Shown here piece by piece: positions 1 through 9,093 of a stretch of DNA of 64,000 bases. Positions within the stretch are counted from its first letter, which is position 1, and each line of letters begins with the position of its first letter. The position numbers were made by a program, and so were the translations under genes. The stretch comes from CAWKDC01 sp044445605 (GTDB lineage: Bacteria > Pseudomonadota > Gammaproteobacteria > JABCZS01). The notes below the pieces were generated by a model. That model was not told where the DNA came from, did not search any database, and was given only the letters and a program-made list of their open reading frames with translations. Location: NCBI GenBank assembly GCA_044445605.1, contig JBIOEA010000008.1, forward strand, positions 1 through 64,000, written 5' to 3'.

Positions 1-33
1 AATAAAAGCATCGGCTGATCGGGGCCGTTCGGG

Positions 34-116
34 AATCTCTCGCCCAAACCATCGGAGGCAGGACGCCGACGATGAGCGCCCAGGGAAGGGTTCACAGCGT
101 GTTTGGGCGAGAGATT
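34..116. repeat. Inverted repeat, 16-bp perfect arms
   Basis: Positions 34-49 (AATCTCTCGCCCAAAC) are the exact reverse complement of 101-116. The similarity continues imperfectly outward on both sides (about 4-33 against 117-146), giving a long palindromic unit around a GC-rich loop. No coding sequence is evident in 1-154. It looks like a dispersed intergenic repeat or part of one; a second copy was not seen in this window. Confidence 0.7.
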
Positions 117-217
117 GCCGATAAGCGCCCAAGAGCAGTCGATTCCTTCGGTATGTGAATTCTGGTTATGAAGCGAAGGTGAGAAAAATCACATTACTAT
201 TGCAAAAAAAATCCCCC

Positions 218-257
218 GACACAAGAACCGTCTCGCAAGCTCGACGATTCCTGTGTC
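218..257. repeat. Imperfect inverted repeat, 15-bp arms
   Basis: The arm at 218-232 (GACACAAGAACCGTC) pairs with 243-257 with two G:A-type mismatches around a 10-nt loop. It lies in the same gene-free stretch as the neighbouring repeats and reads as part of a composite repeat. Confidence 0.55.
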
Positions 258-258
258 T

Positions 259-278
259 GCCCCCTTTACAAAGGGGGC
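259..278. repeat. Perfect palindrome GCCCCCTTT-AC-AAAGGGGGC
   Basis: Nine-base arms around a two-base loop. Without a following T-run on either strand it is not an obvious terminator. A similar C-run/G-run hairpin follows tuf at 47357-47378. Confidence 0.6.
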
Positions 279-288
279 GAAGACCCCC

Positions 289-320
289 AAACCCCCGCCT
301 CGGAATACTCGGCTGCCCCT
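289..320 (+). repeat. 32-bp repeat, inverted copy at 58511-58542
   Basis: These 32 bases (key part CCCGCCTCGGAATACTCGG) are exactly the reverse complement of 58511-58542, just downstream of orn. A partial, diverged copy of its first half (AAACCCCGCCTCGGA) sits at 21800-21814 between secY and rpmJ. It is a dispersed intergenic element of unknown role. Confidence 0.8.
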
Positions 321-404
321 CCCAGTTCAAGCCTGGGACATGCTTTAGAAGTGGGCGAAGAGTTCCTCGTTGTCAGATCTTGTGAACATGAACGGTTACG
401 ATAG

Positions 405-436
405 AATAAAAAAGGGCGCCTCATGAGGCGCCCTTT
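405..436 (-). terminator. Rho-independent terminator of pnp
   Basis: Read on the minus strand, a perfect 26-bp palindrome (411-436, core GGGCGCCTCATGAGGCGCCC) is followed by a run of T at 405-413. It lies about 20 bases past the pnp stop codon and closes the minus-strand run pabB to pnp. Confidence 0.9.
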
Positions 437-457
437 CAGCAGATGACAACTTAAAAG

Positions 458-2551
458 TTAAGCCGTCTCGCTCAGCAATGCCTTCACGCTTAAACGTACA
501 CGGCCTTGTTTGTCGATTTCCAGTACCTTCACCGTCAGTTCTTGACCTTCGTGAACAATATCATTGATATTTTCAACGCGCTGATTGCTCAGTTCAGAAA
601 TGTGAACTAAACCATCTTTGCCAGGTAAGAAGTTTACGAAAGCACCAAACTCAACAACCTTCACCACTTTGCCTTTGTAGACTGCGCCTACTTCAGCTTC
701 TGCGGTCAACGCTTGAATGCGAGCAATCGCCTTCTTCGCTGCTTCACCGTCAACAGCAGCAATCTTCACTGTGCCATCGTCAGTAATGTCAATCGTCGTT
801 CCGGTTTCTTCCGTCAGTGCGCGGATCGTTGCGCCACCTTTACCAATAATATCGCGGATCTTGTCAGGATTGATTTTGATCGTCGTGATACGAGGGGCAA
901 AGTTAGAAATGTCATGACGTGGGCCCGTTAACGATTCTGCCATTTTGCCCAGAATATGTAAGCGGCCTTTACGTGCTTGTTCCAACGCGACTTGCATGAT
1001 TTGATGGTTGATACCCTCAATCTTGATGTCCATTTGAAGCGCCGTTATGCCTTCTTCCGTTCCAGCTACTTTAAAGTCCATGTCGCCTAAGTGATCTTCG
1101 TCACCCAGAATGTCTGTCAATACAGCAAAACGCTCGCCTTCTTTGATCAAGCCCATCGCAATACCTGCAACCGGTGCTCTCAACGGTACGCCCGCATCCA
1201 TCAACGCCAAGCTTGTTCCGCATACTGTTGCCATCGAGCTCGAACCATTTGATTCGGTGATTTCAGATACCACACGCAATACGTATGGGAAATCTTTCAC
1301 GTCGGGTAGCAACGGCTTAATTGCGCGTTTGGCCAAGTTACCATGACCAATTTCACGGCGCTTAGGCGCACCTACCATGCCAGCTTCGCCCACACAGAAT
1401 GGAGGGAAGTTGTAATGCAACATGAAGTTTTGTAACATCGCGCCAGCTAAACCATCAACGCTTTGTGCATCACGCCCCGTTCCCAAGGTAGCAACCACAA
1501 TCGCTTGCGTTTCACCGCGGGTGAATAATGCCGAACCGTGTGTGCGTGGCAACAAACCTACTTCAGTCATGATCGGACGAATCGTTTGATTGTCACGACC
1601 ATCAATGCGTGCATGACCCGATAAAATTTCGTTGCGGACATGATCTTTCTCAATGTCAGAGAATATCCCTTCCACCGCTTCTTTCGTCACGTCTGAGCCT
1701 TCAACCACAAATGTCTTCACTGCAGCTTCTTTCAAGGCAGATAATTGATCACGACGAATAAGCTTCTCGCGCGTTTCATACGCCTTCGCAATGTCTGCTT
1801 TCACAAAAGCAGCCACTTCAGCAGCCAATGCTTTGTTCGACTCAGCAGGTGCCCAGTCCCACTCTTCCGAGCCCGCTTCTTCTGCGAACTCAATGATCGC
1901 ATCAATCGCTACTTGGAATTGTGCGTGACCGTACATCACCGCGCCCAACATGATTTCTTCAGGCAATTCTTTCGCTTCAGATTCCACCATCAATACCGCT
2001 TGACGTGTTCCAGCAACAACCAAATCTAACTCTGATGTTTCTAACATCTCAGCAGATGGGTTCAATAAGTATTCACCGTCTTTGTAACCCACGCGCGCTG
2101 CCGCAATCGGACCTGCCCATGGCACACCCGCTAACATCAATGCCGCTGAAGCACCGATCAATGCCGCAATATCAGGGCTTGCATCGGGATTCAACGATTT
2201 GACGGTCGCAATGATTTGTACTTCATTCATGAAACCTTCAGGAAATAAAGGACGAATCGGACGGTCAATCAAACGTGAAATCAATGTTTCAGGTTCAGAA
2301 GGACGACCTTCACGACGGAAATAGTTACCAGGAATCAACCCTGCTGCGTAAGTACGCTCTTGGTAGTTCACGGTTAATGGGAAAAAACCTTTCTTCGGAT
2401 CCGCTTTCTTCAGAGCCACTGCCGTTACAAGAACGATCGTGCCATCCATGTCAATCCATACTGCACCGGATGCCTGTCTCGCAATGCGGCCGGTTTCCAA
2501 GGTGACAGTGTGTCTACCAAACTTAAACGTTTTCTTTGTAATTTTCATCAC
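458..2551 (-). CDS. pnp: Polyribonucleotide nucleotidyltransferase (PNPase)
   Basis: Phosphorolytic 3'-5' exoribonuclease that degrades mRNA using phosphate and releases nucleoside diphosphates; trimeric and a degradosome partner in relatives. At 697 aa it has the usual length. Two RNase PH-type domains are followed by a KH domain with the IGKGG loop near residue 569 and a C-terminal S1 RNA-binding domain from about residue 620. The start is either GTG at 2551 or the adjacent ATG at 2548; an AAGGAA site at 2561-2566 is better spaced for GTG. It follows rpsO, the conserved rpsO-pnp pairing, and ends at a strong terminator. Confidence 0.98.
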   Translation of the reverse strand: MMKITKKTFKFGRHTVTLETGRIARQASGAVWIDMDGTIVLVTAVALKKADPKKGFFPLTVNYQERTYAAGLIPGNYFRREGRPSEPETLISRLIDRPIRPLFPEGFMNEVQIIATVKSLNPDASPDIAALIGASAALMLAGVPWAGPIAAARVGYKDGEYLLNPSAEMLETSELDLVVAGTRQAVLMVESEAKELPEEIMLGAVMYGHAQFQVAIDAIIEFAEEAGSEEWDWAPAESNKALAAEVAAFVKADIAKAYETREKLIRRDQLSALKEAAVKTFVVEGSDVTKEAVEGIFSDIEKDHVRNEILSGHARIDGRDNQTIRPIMTEVGLLPRTHGSALFTRGETQAIVVATLGTGRDAQSVDGLAGAMLQNFMLHYNFPPFCVGEAGMVGAPKRREIGHGNLAKRAIKPLLPDVKDFPYVLRVVSEITESNGSSSMATVCGTSLALMDAGVPLRAPVAGIAMGLIKEGERFAVLTDILGDEDHLGDMDFKVAGTEEGITALQMDIKIEGINHQIMQVALEQARKGRLHILGKMAESLTGPRHDISNFAPRITTIKINPDKIRDIIGKGGATIRALTEETGTTIDITDDGTVKIAAVDGEAAKKAIARIQALTAEAEVGAVYKGKVVKVVEFGAFVNFLPGKDGLVHISELSNQRVENINDIVHEGQELTVKVLEIDKQGRVRLSVKALLSETA

Positions 2552-2612
2552 GAGCGATCATTCCTTACAGTATGAGCAAGAGGGTATATTGAAAATAGGG
2601 AAGCGACTCGAA

Positions 2613-2894
2613 TTAACGACGTAATTCGAGTTCAACCAATACTTTTTGGTAACGTGCAACGCTTTGAGCGCGCAGATAATTTAACAAACGACGACGTTTG
2701 CTAACCATCTTGATCAAGCCATAACGAGAATGCTTGTCTTGCTTGTTGAGCTTTAAGTGTGCTGTTAAACGCACGATCGCGTCCGTTAGCAAGGCGATTT
2801 GTACTTCTGGAGACCCTGTGTCACCTGCGGTTAAACCAAATGCTGCGTTTGCTTTGCTTACAATGTCTGCCTTTTCGGCGGTTAATAATGCCAT
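2613..2894 (-). CDS. rpsO: 30S ribosomal protein S15
   Basis: Primary 16S rRNA-binding protein of the small-subunit platform, 93 aa. The family core is visible (GDTGSPEVQIALLT, the DKHSRYGL turn, SKRRRLLNYL). The ATG at 2894 is chosen because an AGGAG site lies seven bases upstream; the reading frame stays open further upstream but has no family similarity there. It is co-directional with pnp, with 60 bases between them. Confidence 0.97.
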   Translation of the reverse strand: MALLTAEKADIVSKANAAFGLTAGDTGSPEVQIALLTDAIVRLTAHLKLNKQDKHSRYGLIKMVSKRRRLLNYLRAQSVARYQKVLVELELRR

Positions 2895-2931
2895 GAATAA
2901 ACTCCTGAGATCTTCACTTGTCGCAAGGCGC

Positions 2932-2960
2932 ATTTTATCACTAATAAACAGGTTTGTCGC
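2932..2960 (-). promoter_or_regulatory. Candidate sigma-70 promoter of rpsO-pnp
   Basis: On the minus strand GCGACA (2955-2960) and TAAAAT (2932-2937) are separated by 17 bases, about 40 bases upstream of the rpsO ATG. The -35 matches the consensus at four of six positions and the -10 at five. Inferred from sequence only. Confidence 0.5.
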
Positions 2961-3056
2961 CAGGTTTGGTGAAAAAAGCACGATTTTTTGTAGCAGAGGC
3001 CTTAAGGGTTAGACCAAACCACGCCTGCCTCTAACATACTGAATTATATAGAAATA

Positions 3057-3082
3057 CAGGGGCGAAAGATGCTTCGCCCCTG
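3057..3082. repeat. Palindromic element, GGGGCGAA family
   Basis: CAGGGGCGAA-AGATGC-TTCGCCCCTG has perfect 10-base arms, 19 bases beyond the stop codon of the pyrophosphohydrolase gene. On the minus strand it is followed by a moderately T-rich stretch, so it could also terminate the carA-greA transcript. It belongs to the dispersed palindrome family described in the findings. Confidence 0.75.
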
Positions 3083-3101
3083 CCATAGAGGACACAAGCG
3101 A

Positions 3102-3566
3102 TTAGACACCCAATACACTGGCAATATCAGGCGGGGTGTAGTTCGGACCTTTCATGATCTTGCCCTGAGCATTATAAATAGGCTTGCCGTCTTCCCCAAG
3201 CTTGCTCATATTAGCCCGCTGGACCTCCTGCATGCAGGCGTCCAAGTCCAATCCAAAGCAATGGCCTGCCCCATAGGTCACGTAATTGATGTCCGTTAGT
3301 GCATCCGCTACCTCGACCACGTCAACGTTGAGGTCACCCTCTTCTAAGGCCCTCACCGCCTCCATCGCCTCTGCCAATGGCTTTAAAAGCTTCTGTGCGC
3401 CTTCCGTGTCACCCACACAAGCTTCCGCCAGCTCAGTGAACTCCTCCAAGATCAGCGCTAAGCGCAACTTCACGATCTTGGCATCTGGAATGCATGGCGA
3501 CGTATTAATAGGATGATTGAATGTTTCGTGAAATTCACGGACGTGTTCAAAACCAGTTTTTTTCAT
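3102..3566 (-). CDS. MazG/PRA-PH-like nucleotide pyrophosphohydrolase
   Basis: 154-aa all-alpha NTP pyrophosphohydrolase-fold protein. The metal-binding pattern of the superfamily is visible: LILEEFTELAEA gives the E-E-x-x-E half and VVEVADALTDINYVTYG the E-x-x-D half. Related enzymes hydrolyse nucleoside triphosphates or phosphoribosyl-ATP to the monophosphate plus pyrophosphate; the substrate here cannot be told. The start at 3566 is set by an AAGGAA site seven bases upstream; an in-frame extension of seven codons upstream would need an ATT start. It lies 37 bases after greA and may be the last gene of the carA-carB-greA transcript. Confidence 0.85.
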   Translation of the reverse strand: MKKTGFEHVREFHETFNHPINTSPCIPDAKIVKLRLALILEEFTELAEACVGDTEGAQKLLKPLAEAMEAVRALEEGDLNVDVVEVADALTDINYVTYGAGHCFGLDLDACMQEVQRANMSKLGEDGKPIYNAQGKIMKGPNYTPPDIASVLGV

Positions 3567-3603
3567 GTTGAGTTCCTTAGGGGGCAATTAGGTCGCCTTG
3601 GAA

Positions 3604-4080
3604 TTAAATGTATTTGATTTCCACAATTTCGTACTTCATCACACCGCTTGGCGTCTGGACCGTGACTTCATCGCCCTCTTCCTTGCTGATAAGCGCATGT
3701 GCAATCGGAGAAGTAACCGATAATTTATTTTGCTTGATGTCCGCTTCATCTTCACCCACCAACTGGTAAGTCACTTCCTCTTCCGTGGCCATATTCATGA
3801 TCGTGACCGTTGCCCCGAATACCACACGCCCCGTCTTCTCAAGCTTGGTGACATCAATCACTTGAGCATTCGATAACTTACCTTCTAAATCCAGAATGCG
3901 GCCTTCAATGTGTGATTGCTCGCGTTTGGCTTCATGATACTCTGCGTTCTCTTTCAAGTCGCCTAACTCGCGCGCGGTTTTAATCGCTTCAATAATACGA
4001 GGACGTTCTACTTTCTTCAAATAAGCCAGCTCATCTTGCATGGTCTTTTGACCACCCGGCGTCACAGGAACACGTTGCAT
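3604..4080 (-). CDS. greA: Transcription elongation factor GreA
   Basis: Rescues backtracked RNA polymerase by stimulating transcript cleavage through the secondary channel. At 158 aa it has the standard length: an N-terminal coiled coil with the tip motif GDLKENAEYHEAK (about residues 40-52, the acidic tip) and a C-terminal FKBP-like domain. It starts three bases after the carB stop codon, the usual gammaproteobacterial carAB-greA order, which suggests translational coupling. Confidence 0.98.
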   Translation of the reverse strand: MQRVPVTPGGQKTMQDELAYLKKVERPRIIEAIKTARELGDLKENAEYHEAKREQSHIEGRILDLEGKLSNAQVIDVTKLEKTGRVVFGATVTIMNMATEEEVTYQLVGEDEADIKQNKLSVTSPIAHALISKEEGDEVTVQTPSGVMKYEIVEIKYI

Positions 4081-4083
4081 ATT

Positions 4084-7000
4084 TCACCTATCATGTAATG
4101 TTTGCAGAGAAACAACCTGCCATTGCTTGTCACTCGCAAAGGCACTCGCGGCAGCAAACCCGCCAGCCAAGGTTGTAGTATATTTGATTTTGTACTGTAA
4201 TGCACTGCGGCGTATCGCATAAGAGTCCGCAATCGCTTGCTTGCCCTCAGTCGTGTTTACAATAAATTCAATTTCATCGTTCTTTATCATGTCGACAATG
4301 TGTGGGCGACCTTCCGCGACCTTCTTCACCGTCTCACACGCAATCCCCGCCCCACGTAATACGTCCGCCGTTCCGCGTGTAGCTACTAACTCAAACCCTA
4401 ATTCGGTAAGCTGCTGAGCCAAGGCAATCGCACGCGGCTTATCTGCATCACGTAAACTCAAAAATGCCTTGCCTCCAGGATTTAAATCTTGCCCTATCGC
4501 TAACTGCGCTTTCGCATAAGCTTGAGCAAACGTCGGGCCAACCCCCATCACCTCACCCGTCGATTTCATTTCAGGGCCCAAGATCGGATCCACATTTTGG
4601 AATTTATCGAAGGGGAATACAGGCGCTTTCACCGCAAAATAATTTAAGACCGGCATCTTTGCGTTCTTTTGTGCCGATAACGGAATACCCACCATGCAGC
4701 GTGCCGCCACCATCGCCAATGGCACGCCCGTCGCTTTCGCCACAAAGGGTACCGTACGCGATGCGCGAGGATTCACTTCCAATACGTAAATATCGTTCTC
4801 GCCCTGAATCGCAAATTGCGCATTCACCAGACCAACAACGCCCAATGCGACGGCCATCTTCGTCATGCTGTCACGCAAGGTTTGTTGCACCGCTTCACTC
4901 AATTGGTGAGGCGGCAATGTGCACGAAGAATCTCCCGAATGTACGCCCGCTTGTTCAATGTGTTCCATGATGGCGCAAATCATCACTTCCTTACCATCAC
5001 ACACCGCATCAACATCAACTTCTACCGCATCATCTAAAAAACGATCCAACAGAACAGGTGAATCGTGCCCGAGCTTCACCGCATTTTCTAAATAATATTT
5101 CAGCTCCGCATCGTTATACACAATTTCCATGGCACGACCACCCAATACATACGATGGACGCACAACCAATGGATACCCAATTTCTTTCGATTTCTGAAGC
5201 CCTTCCGCTACCGTACGTACCGTGCAGTTTGCAGGCTGCTTCAAACCTAATGTACGTAACAATGCACTGAAACGTTCTCGGTCTTCAGCACAATCAATCG
5301 CGTCTGGCGATGTGCCCACAATCGGCACGCCTTCCGCTTCAAGCGCCTTCGCCAGTTTCAACGGTGTTTGTCCACCGTACTGCACAATCACCCCTTTAGG
5401 CTTTTCAATGCGCACAATTTCTAACACGTCTTCGAGTGTGAGTGGTTCAAAATAAAGCCTGTCCGAAATGTTGTAGTCCGTCGACACGGTTTCTGGATTG
5501 CAGTTCACCATGATGGCTTCATATCCACTTTCACGGATCGCCAGCGCTGCATGCACACAGCAATAATCAAATTCAATGCCTTGACCTATGCGGTTCGGGC
5601 CGCCACCCAATACCATGATTTTTTCTTTATTCGTCGGACGTGATTCACAATACTTTTCATACGTGGAATACATGTACGCCGTTTGTGTTTCAAATTCACC
5701 CGCGCAGGTATCAACACGTTTATAAACAGGATGCAAATTAAAACGATTGCGTAAATCGCGCACCATCTTTTCACTGACGTTCAATAATGCCGCTAAACGC
5801 ACATCTGAAAAGCCATCACGCTTCCACGATAACATCATCTCAGGCGTGATGGATTCAAGCGTCATCCGTGTAATCGCTGCCTCGGTTAACATCAACGATT
5901 CAATTTGCGACAAAAACCACGGGTCCATGTGTGACCACTGTTTCACCTCGGCCAGCGAATAACCTAAACGGAATGCATCAGCTACATAAAGGATCCGCTC
6001 CGGGCCTGGGCTCGAAATTTCAGATCGTAATAGATCAAATACGTTCGGATCTAAAGGATCAACCTTGGGATCAAAACCGGAAATACCAATCTCTAATCCA
6101 CGTAACGCCTTTTGCATCGATTCTTTGAACGTGCGCCCCATCGCCATCACTTCGCCCACAGACTTCATTTGCGTCGTCAAGCGTGCGGATGCCTGCGGGA
6201 ATTTTTCGAAATTAAAACGAGGGATCTTGGTTACCACATAATCGATCGATGGCTCGAACGACGCCGGTGTGACACCCCCCGTAATTTCATTCTTTAATTC
6301 ATCTAACGTGTAACCGACGGCGAGTTTGGCTGCAATCTTTGCAATCGGGAAACCCGTTGCTTTCGATGCCAATGCCGAAGAACGCGATACGCGCGGGTTC
6401 ATTTCAATCACGACCATACGCCCCGTCTTCGGGCACAATCCAAATTGTACGTTGGAACCACCTGTTTCAACACCGATTTCACGCAGGACGGCAATCGATG
6501 CATTGCGCATGCGTTGGTACTCTTTGTCTGTCAACGTTTGCGTCGGCGCCACCGTGATCGAGTCCCCCGTGTGTACACCCATGGGATCAACGTTTTCAAT
6601 CGCGCAGACAATGATGCAATTGTCATTTTTGTCGCGTACCACTTCCATTTCATATTCTTTCCATCCAATGATGGATTCTTCAATCAGTAATTCGCGTGTC
6701 GGTGATAAATCCAACCCTCGTGTGCAGATTTCGGTAAATTCTTCTTGATTGTATGCAATGCCGCCACCTGTGCCGCCCAACGTAAAAGATGGACGAATGA
6801 TGACCGGATAACCAAAACGTACTTGAACTTGTTTTGCTTCTTCAATGCTGTGTGCGATGGCAGAGGATGGAGTATTCAAACCAATGCGATGCATCGCTTG
6901 ACGAAACTTTTCACGATCTTCTGCCATGTCGATCGCTTCTCGCGACGCGCCAATCAATTCCACTTTGTATTTGTCGAGGATACCTTTCTTTGCTAAATCC

Positions 7001-7299
7001 AAAGCGCAATTCAATGCGGTTTGGCCGCCCATCGTCGGCAACAGTGCATCGGGACGTTCCTTCGCAATGATCTTTTCAAGCTCGCGCCAATGTAATGGCT
7101 CAATGTAAGTTGCATCGGCATATTGCGGATCCGTCATGATCGTCGCAGGGTTGGAATTCACCAACACAACTCGGTAACCCGCTTCTTTCAGCGCGCCACA
7201 AGCTTGCGCACCCGAATAATCAAACTCGCATGCTTGCCCAATAATAATGGGACCTGCGCCCAAAATTAATATCGTTTTTAGATCAGTGCGTTTCGGCAT
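4084..7299 (-). CDS. carB: Carbamoyl-phosphate synthase large subunit
   Basis: Makes carbamoyl phosphate from bicarbonate, two ATP and glutamine-derived ammonia for pyrimidine and arginine synthesis. At 1071 aa it is full length, with two homologous ATP-grasp halves (carboxyphosphate half from about residue 1, carbamoyl-phosphate half from about 550) joined by an oligomerization region, plus a C-terminal MGS-like allosteric domain (about 935-1071). Signatures include ILGAGPIIIGQACEFDYSG and the parallel GGGPNRIGQGIEFDYCC. Its start codon overlaps the last 17 bases of carA, so the subunits are probably translationally coupled. Confidence 0.99.
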   Translation of the reverse strand: MPKRTDLKTILILGAGPIIIGQACEFDYSGAQACGALKEAGYRVVLVNSNPATIMTDPQYADATYIEPLHWRELEKIIAKERPDALLPTMGGQTALNCALDLAKKGILDKYKVELIGASREAIDMAEDREKFRQAMHRIGLNTPSSAIAHSIEEAKQVQVRFGYPVIIRPSFTLGGTGGGIAYNQEEFTEICTRGLDLSPTRELLIEESIIGWKEYEMEVVRDKNDNCIIVCAIENVDPMGVHTGDSITVAPTQTLTDKEYQRMRNASIAVLREIGVETGGSNVQFGLCPKTGRMVVIEMNPRVSRSSALASKATGFPIAKIAAKLAVGYTLDELKNEITGGVTPASFEPSIDYVVTKIPRFNFEKFPQASARLTTQMKSVGEVMAMGRTFKESMQKALRGLEIGISGFDPKVDPLDPNVFDLLRSEISSPGPERILYVADAFRLGYSLAEVKQWSHMDPWFLSQIESLMLTEAAITRMTLESITPEMMLSWKRDGFSDVRLAALLNVSEKMVRDLRNRFNLHPVYKRVDTCAGEFETQTAYMYSTYEKYCESRPTNKEKIMVLGGGPNRIGQGIEFDYCCVHAALAIRESGYEAIMVNCNPETVSTDYNISDRLYFEPLTLEDVLEIVRIEKPKGVIVQYGGQTPLKLAKALEAEGVPIVGTSPDAIDCAEDRERFSALLRTLGLKQPANCTVRTVAEGLQKSKEIGYPLVVRPSYVLGGRAMEIVYNDAELKYYLENAVKLGHDSPVLLDRFLDDAVEVDVDAVCDGKEVMICAIMEHIEQAGVHSGDSSCTLPPHQLSEAVQQTLRDSMTKMAVALGVVGLVNAQFAIQGENDIYVLEVNPRASRTVPFVAKATGVPLAMVAARCMVGIPLSAQKNAKMPVLNYFAVKAPVFPFDKFQNVDPILGPEMKSTGEVMGVGPTFAQAYAKAQLAIGQDLNPGGKAFLSLRDADKPRAIALAQQLTELGFELVATRGTADVLRGAGIACETVKKVAEGRPHIVDMIKNDEIEFIVNTTEGKQAIADSYAIRRSALQYKIKYTTTLAGGFAAASAFASDKQWQVVSLQTLHDR

Positions 7300-8440
7300 A
7301 GTAACTCTTCATCGCGTCAATAAAAGGATGGAATAACGTCATCGCATCATGCGGCCCAGGGCTTGCCTCAGGGTGTCCTTGGAATGCATAAACAGGTCTG
7401 TTCTTTAATCGAATCCCTTGAATCGATTGATCGAATAAGCTGCGATGCGTCACGACCACCTCGGCAGGCATCCCTTCTTCTTGGATAGCAAAACCATGAT
7501 TCTGTGAGGTCGTCCACACCTTTTGCGTGTCAAGATCCATGACAGGATGATTCGCCCCGTGATGCCCAAAAGGCATTTTGTAGGTTTTTGCGCCTACCGC
7601 CAGCCCCAATAATTGGTGGCCTAAACAAATACCATATATAGGTATCGGGGTCTTCAATAAATCTTGAATCAGTTGGATGGCGTAGTCACAGGGTGCTGGA
7701 TCGCCAGGACCATTCGACAACACCACGCCGTGTGGCGCATAGGCCATCACATCGTTGAGCGTGGATTTGGCCGGTAAGACGTGTACTTCACAACCTAAAT
7801 CCACCAGAATACGAAGGATGTTGCGCTTGACGCCATAGTCTAAAACGACCACTTTGAAGATGGGCGCATCATGGGACGCTCCTGCGTTTTTCATTTCCCA
7901 CGTCTGTTCTTCAAAACGGTAAGGAGCTTTGCAGGTGACTTCTTGAGCAAGATCTAAACCTTTTAAATCGCGAGCACCCTTGGCCATCGCCACTGCCGCA
8001 TCGCGGTCAATCGCTCCCAGCGTTGCACCCGTCACAATCGCCCCACGCTTCGCGCCGTGTTTACGTAAATGGTGTGTTAACTCCCGAGTATCAATCTCGG
8101 CAATCCCGACTATCTTTTGAGTCTCAAGATAATGGTATAAAGATGCAGTGCTGCGCCAATTCGATACAACACTCGATAAATCTCTGATCACTAACCCTTT
8201 CGCGAAAACTTGGCCCGATTCATTGTCTTCTTCGTTCGTGCCGGTGTTGCCAATATGGGGGTAAGTTAAGGTGATTATTTGCTCTGCGTAGGAAGGATCT
8301 GAAAGAATTTCTTGGTAACCCGTCATCGCTGTGTTGAAAACGACTTCGCCACAGGTTGCACCCTGATAACCAATGGATATCCCCTCAAAAATCAGCCCGT
8401 CTTCTAACGCGAGAATAGCTGCGGTGGATGGCGTTTGCAA
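7283..8440 (-). CDS. carA: Carbamoyl-phosphate synthase small subunit
   Basis: Glutaminase subunit that delivers ammonia to CarB; 385 aa. It has an N-terminal small-chain domain followed by a class I glutamine amidotransferase domain with the nucleophile Cys in YGICLGHQLLG and the catalytic His/Glu in QGHPEASPGP. The start codon is TTG (8438-8440): a strong AGGAGG site lies six bases upstream at 8447-8452 and the N-terminus fits the family. A TATACAAT -10-like box lies further upstream without a good -35. First gene of carA-carB-greA. Confidence 0.98.
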   Translation of the reverse strand: MQTPSTAAILALEDGLIFEGISIGYQGATCGEVVFNTAMTGYQEILSDPSYAEQIITLTYPHIGNTGTNEEDNESGQVFAKGLVIRDLSSVVSNWRSTASLYHYLETQKIVGIAEIDTRELTHHLRKHGAKRGAIVTGATLGAIDRDAAVAMAKGARDLKGLDLAQEVTCKAPYRFEEQTWEMKNAGASHDAPIFKVVVLDYGVKRNILRILVDLGCEVHVLPAKSTLNDVMAYAPHGVVLSNGPGDPAPCDYAIQLIQDLLKTPIPIYGICLGHQLLGLAVGAKTYKMPFGHHGANHPVMDLDTQKVWTTSQNHGFAIQEEGMPAEVVVTHRSLFDQSIQGIRLKNRPVYAFQGHPEASPGPHDAMTLFHPFIDAMKSYYAETH

Positions 8441-8511
8441 TGTGGGCCTCCTACTATTGAACCTCGTGATTGTATACGTTTTTGGGCTGCGGAGCTAGGG
8501 GAATATTGACG

Positions 8512-8527
8512 GCGAAAGATGTTTCGC
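8512..8527. repeat. Degenerate palindrome of the GGGGCGAA family
   Basis: GCGAAA-GATG-TTTCGC has six-base arms and the same inner core as 18692-18711. It abuts the pabA stop codon at 8530-8532, at the place where better-conserved copies carry CCCCTA. Confidence 0.55.
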
Positions 8528-8529
8528 AC

Positions 8530-9093
8530 TTACAAAAATAAAAAGGCTTTTAAAAGTGAATACCCACCCTCCGTCAAAATCGACTCGGGATGAAACTGCA
8601 CCCCCACAATGGGATAGTCCCGATGCTGCAGGGCCATGATTTCGCCATCGTCCGTGCTCGCCGTCACCGTTAAACATTCCGGCAATCCTTCACGTGACAC
8701 CGCCAATGAATGGTATCGCCCAACACGTAAGGGCTGTGGCAACCCCACAAATATGCCTGTGCCTGTGTGTTGAATCAAGGCACTCTTCCCATGCGATGGC
8801 TTTTGCGCCCGCACCACTTTTCCGCCAAACGCTTGGCCAATGGCTTGATGCCCTAAACAAACACCCAGCATCGGAATACGGCCCGCAAAATAAGTGATCG
8901 CGCTCAACGTGATGCCCGCTTCGTTCGGCGTACAGGGACCCGGTGAAAAAATAATGTGCGTCGGCGCCAACACCGCGATGTCTTCCAGCGTCAAAGCATC
9001 ATTACGGATCACTTGCGTCTCATGACCCAATTCACGTACATAGCGAGCAAGATTGTGAACAAAGGAATCGTAATTATCAATCAATAAAATCAT
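8530..9093 (-). CDS. pabA: Aminodeoxychorismate synthase glutaminase (PabA/TrpG type)
   Basis: 187-aa class I glutamine amidotransferase subunit that supplies ammonia from glutamine. Motifs: N-terminal IDNYDSFVHNL, the oxyanion segment FSPGPCTPNEAG, nucleophile Cys in LGVCLGHQAIG and the His-Glu pair in QFHPESILTEGG. Its start overlaps the last 17 bases of pabB, and the partner there is PabB-like, so p-aminobenzoate for folate is the likely product. Proteins of this family also serve anthranilate synthase, so a dual role cannot be excluded. Confidence 0.88.
   Translation of the reverse strand: MILLIDNYDSFVHNLARYVRELGHETQVIRNDALTLEDIAVLAPTHIIFSPGPCTPNEAGITLSAITYFAGRIPMLGVCLGHQAIGQAFGGKVVRAQKPSHGKSALIQHTGTGIFVGLPQPLRVGRYHSLAVSREGLPECLTVTASTDDGEIMALQHRDYPIVGVQFHPESILTEGGYSLLKAFLFL

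Noticed and set aside
155..385. Open frame of 76 codons on the plus strand
   Set aside because: It runs through three inverted repeats, has no ribosome-binding site and no family-like sequence; best read as repeat DNA.
4464..4970. Long plus-strand frame opposite carB
   Set aside because: It is a shadow of a highly conserved coding sequence; no start signal and Pro/Ser-rich antisense composition.
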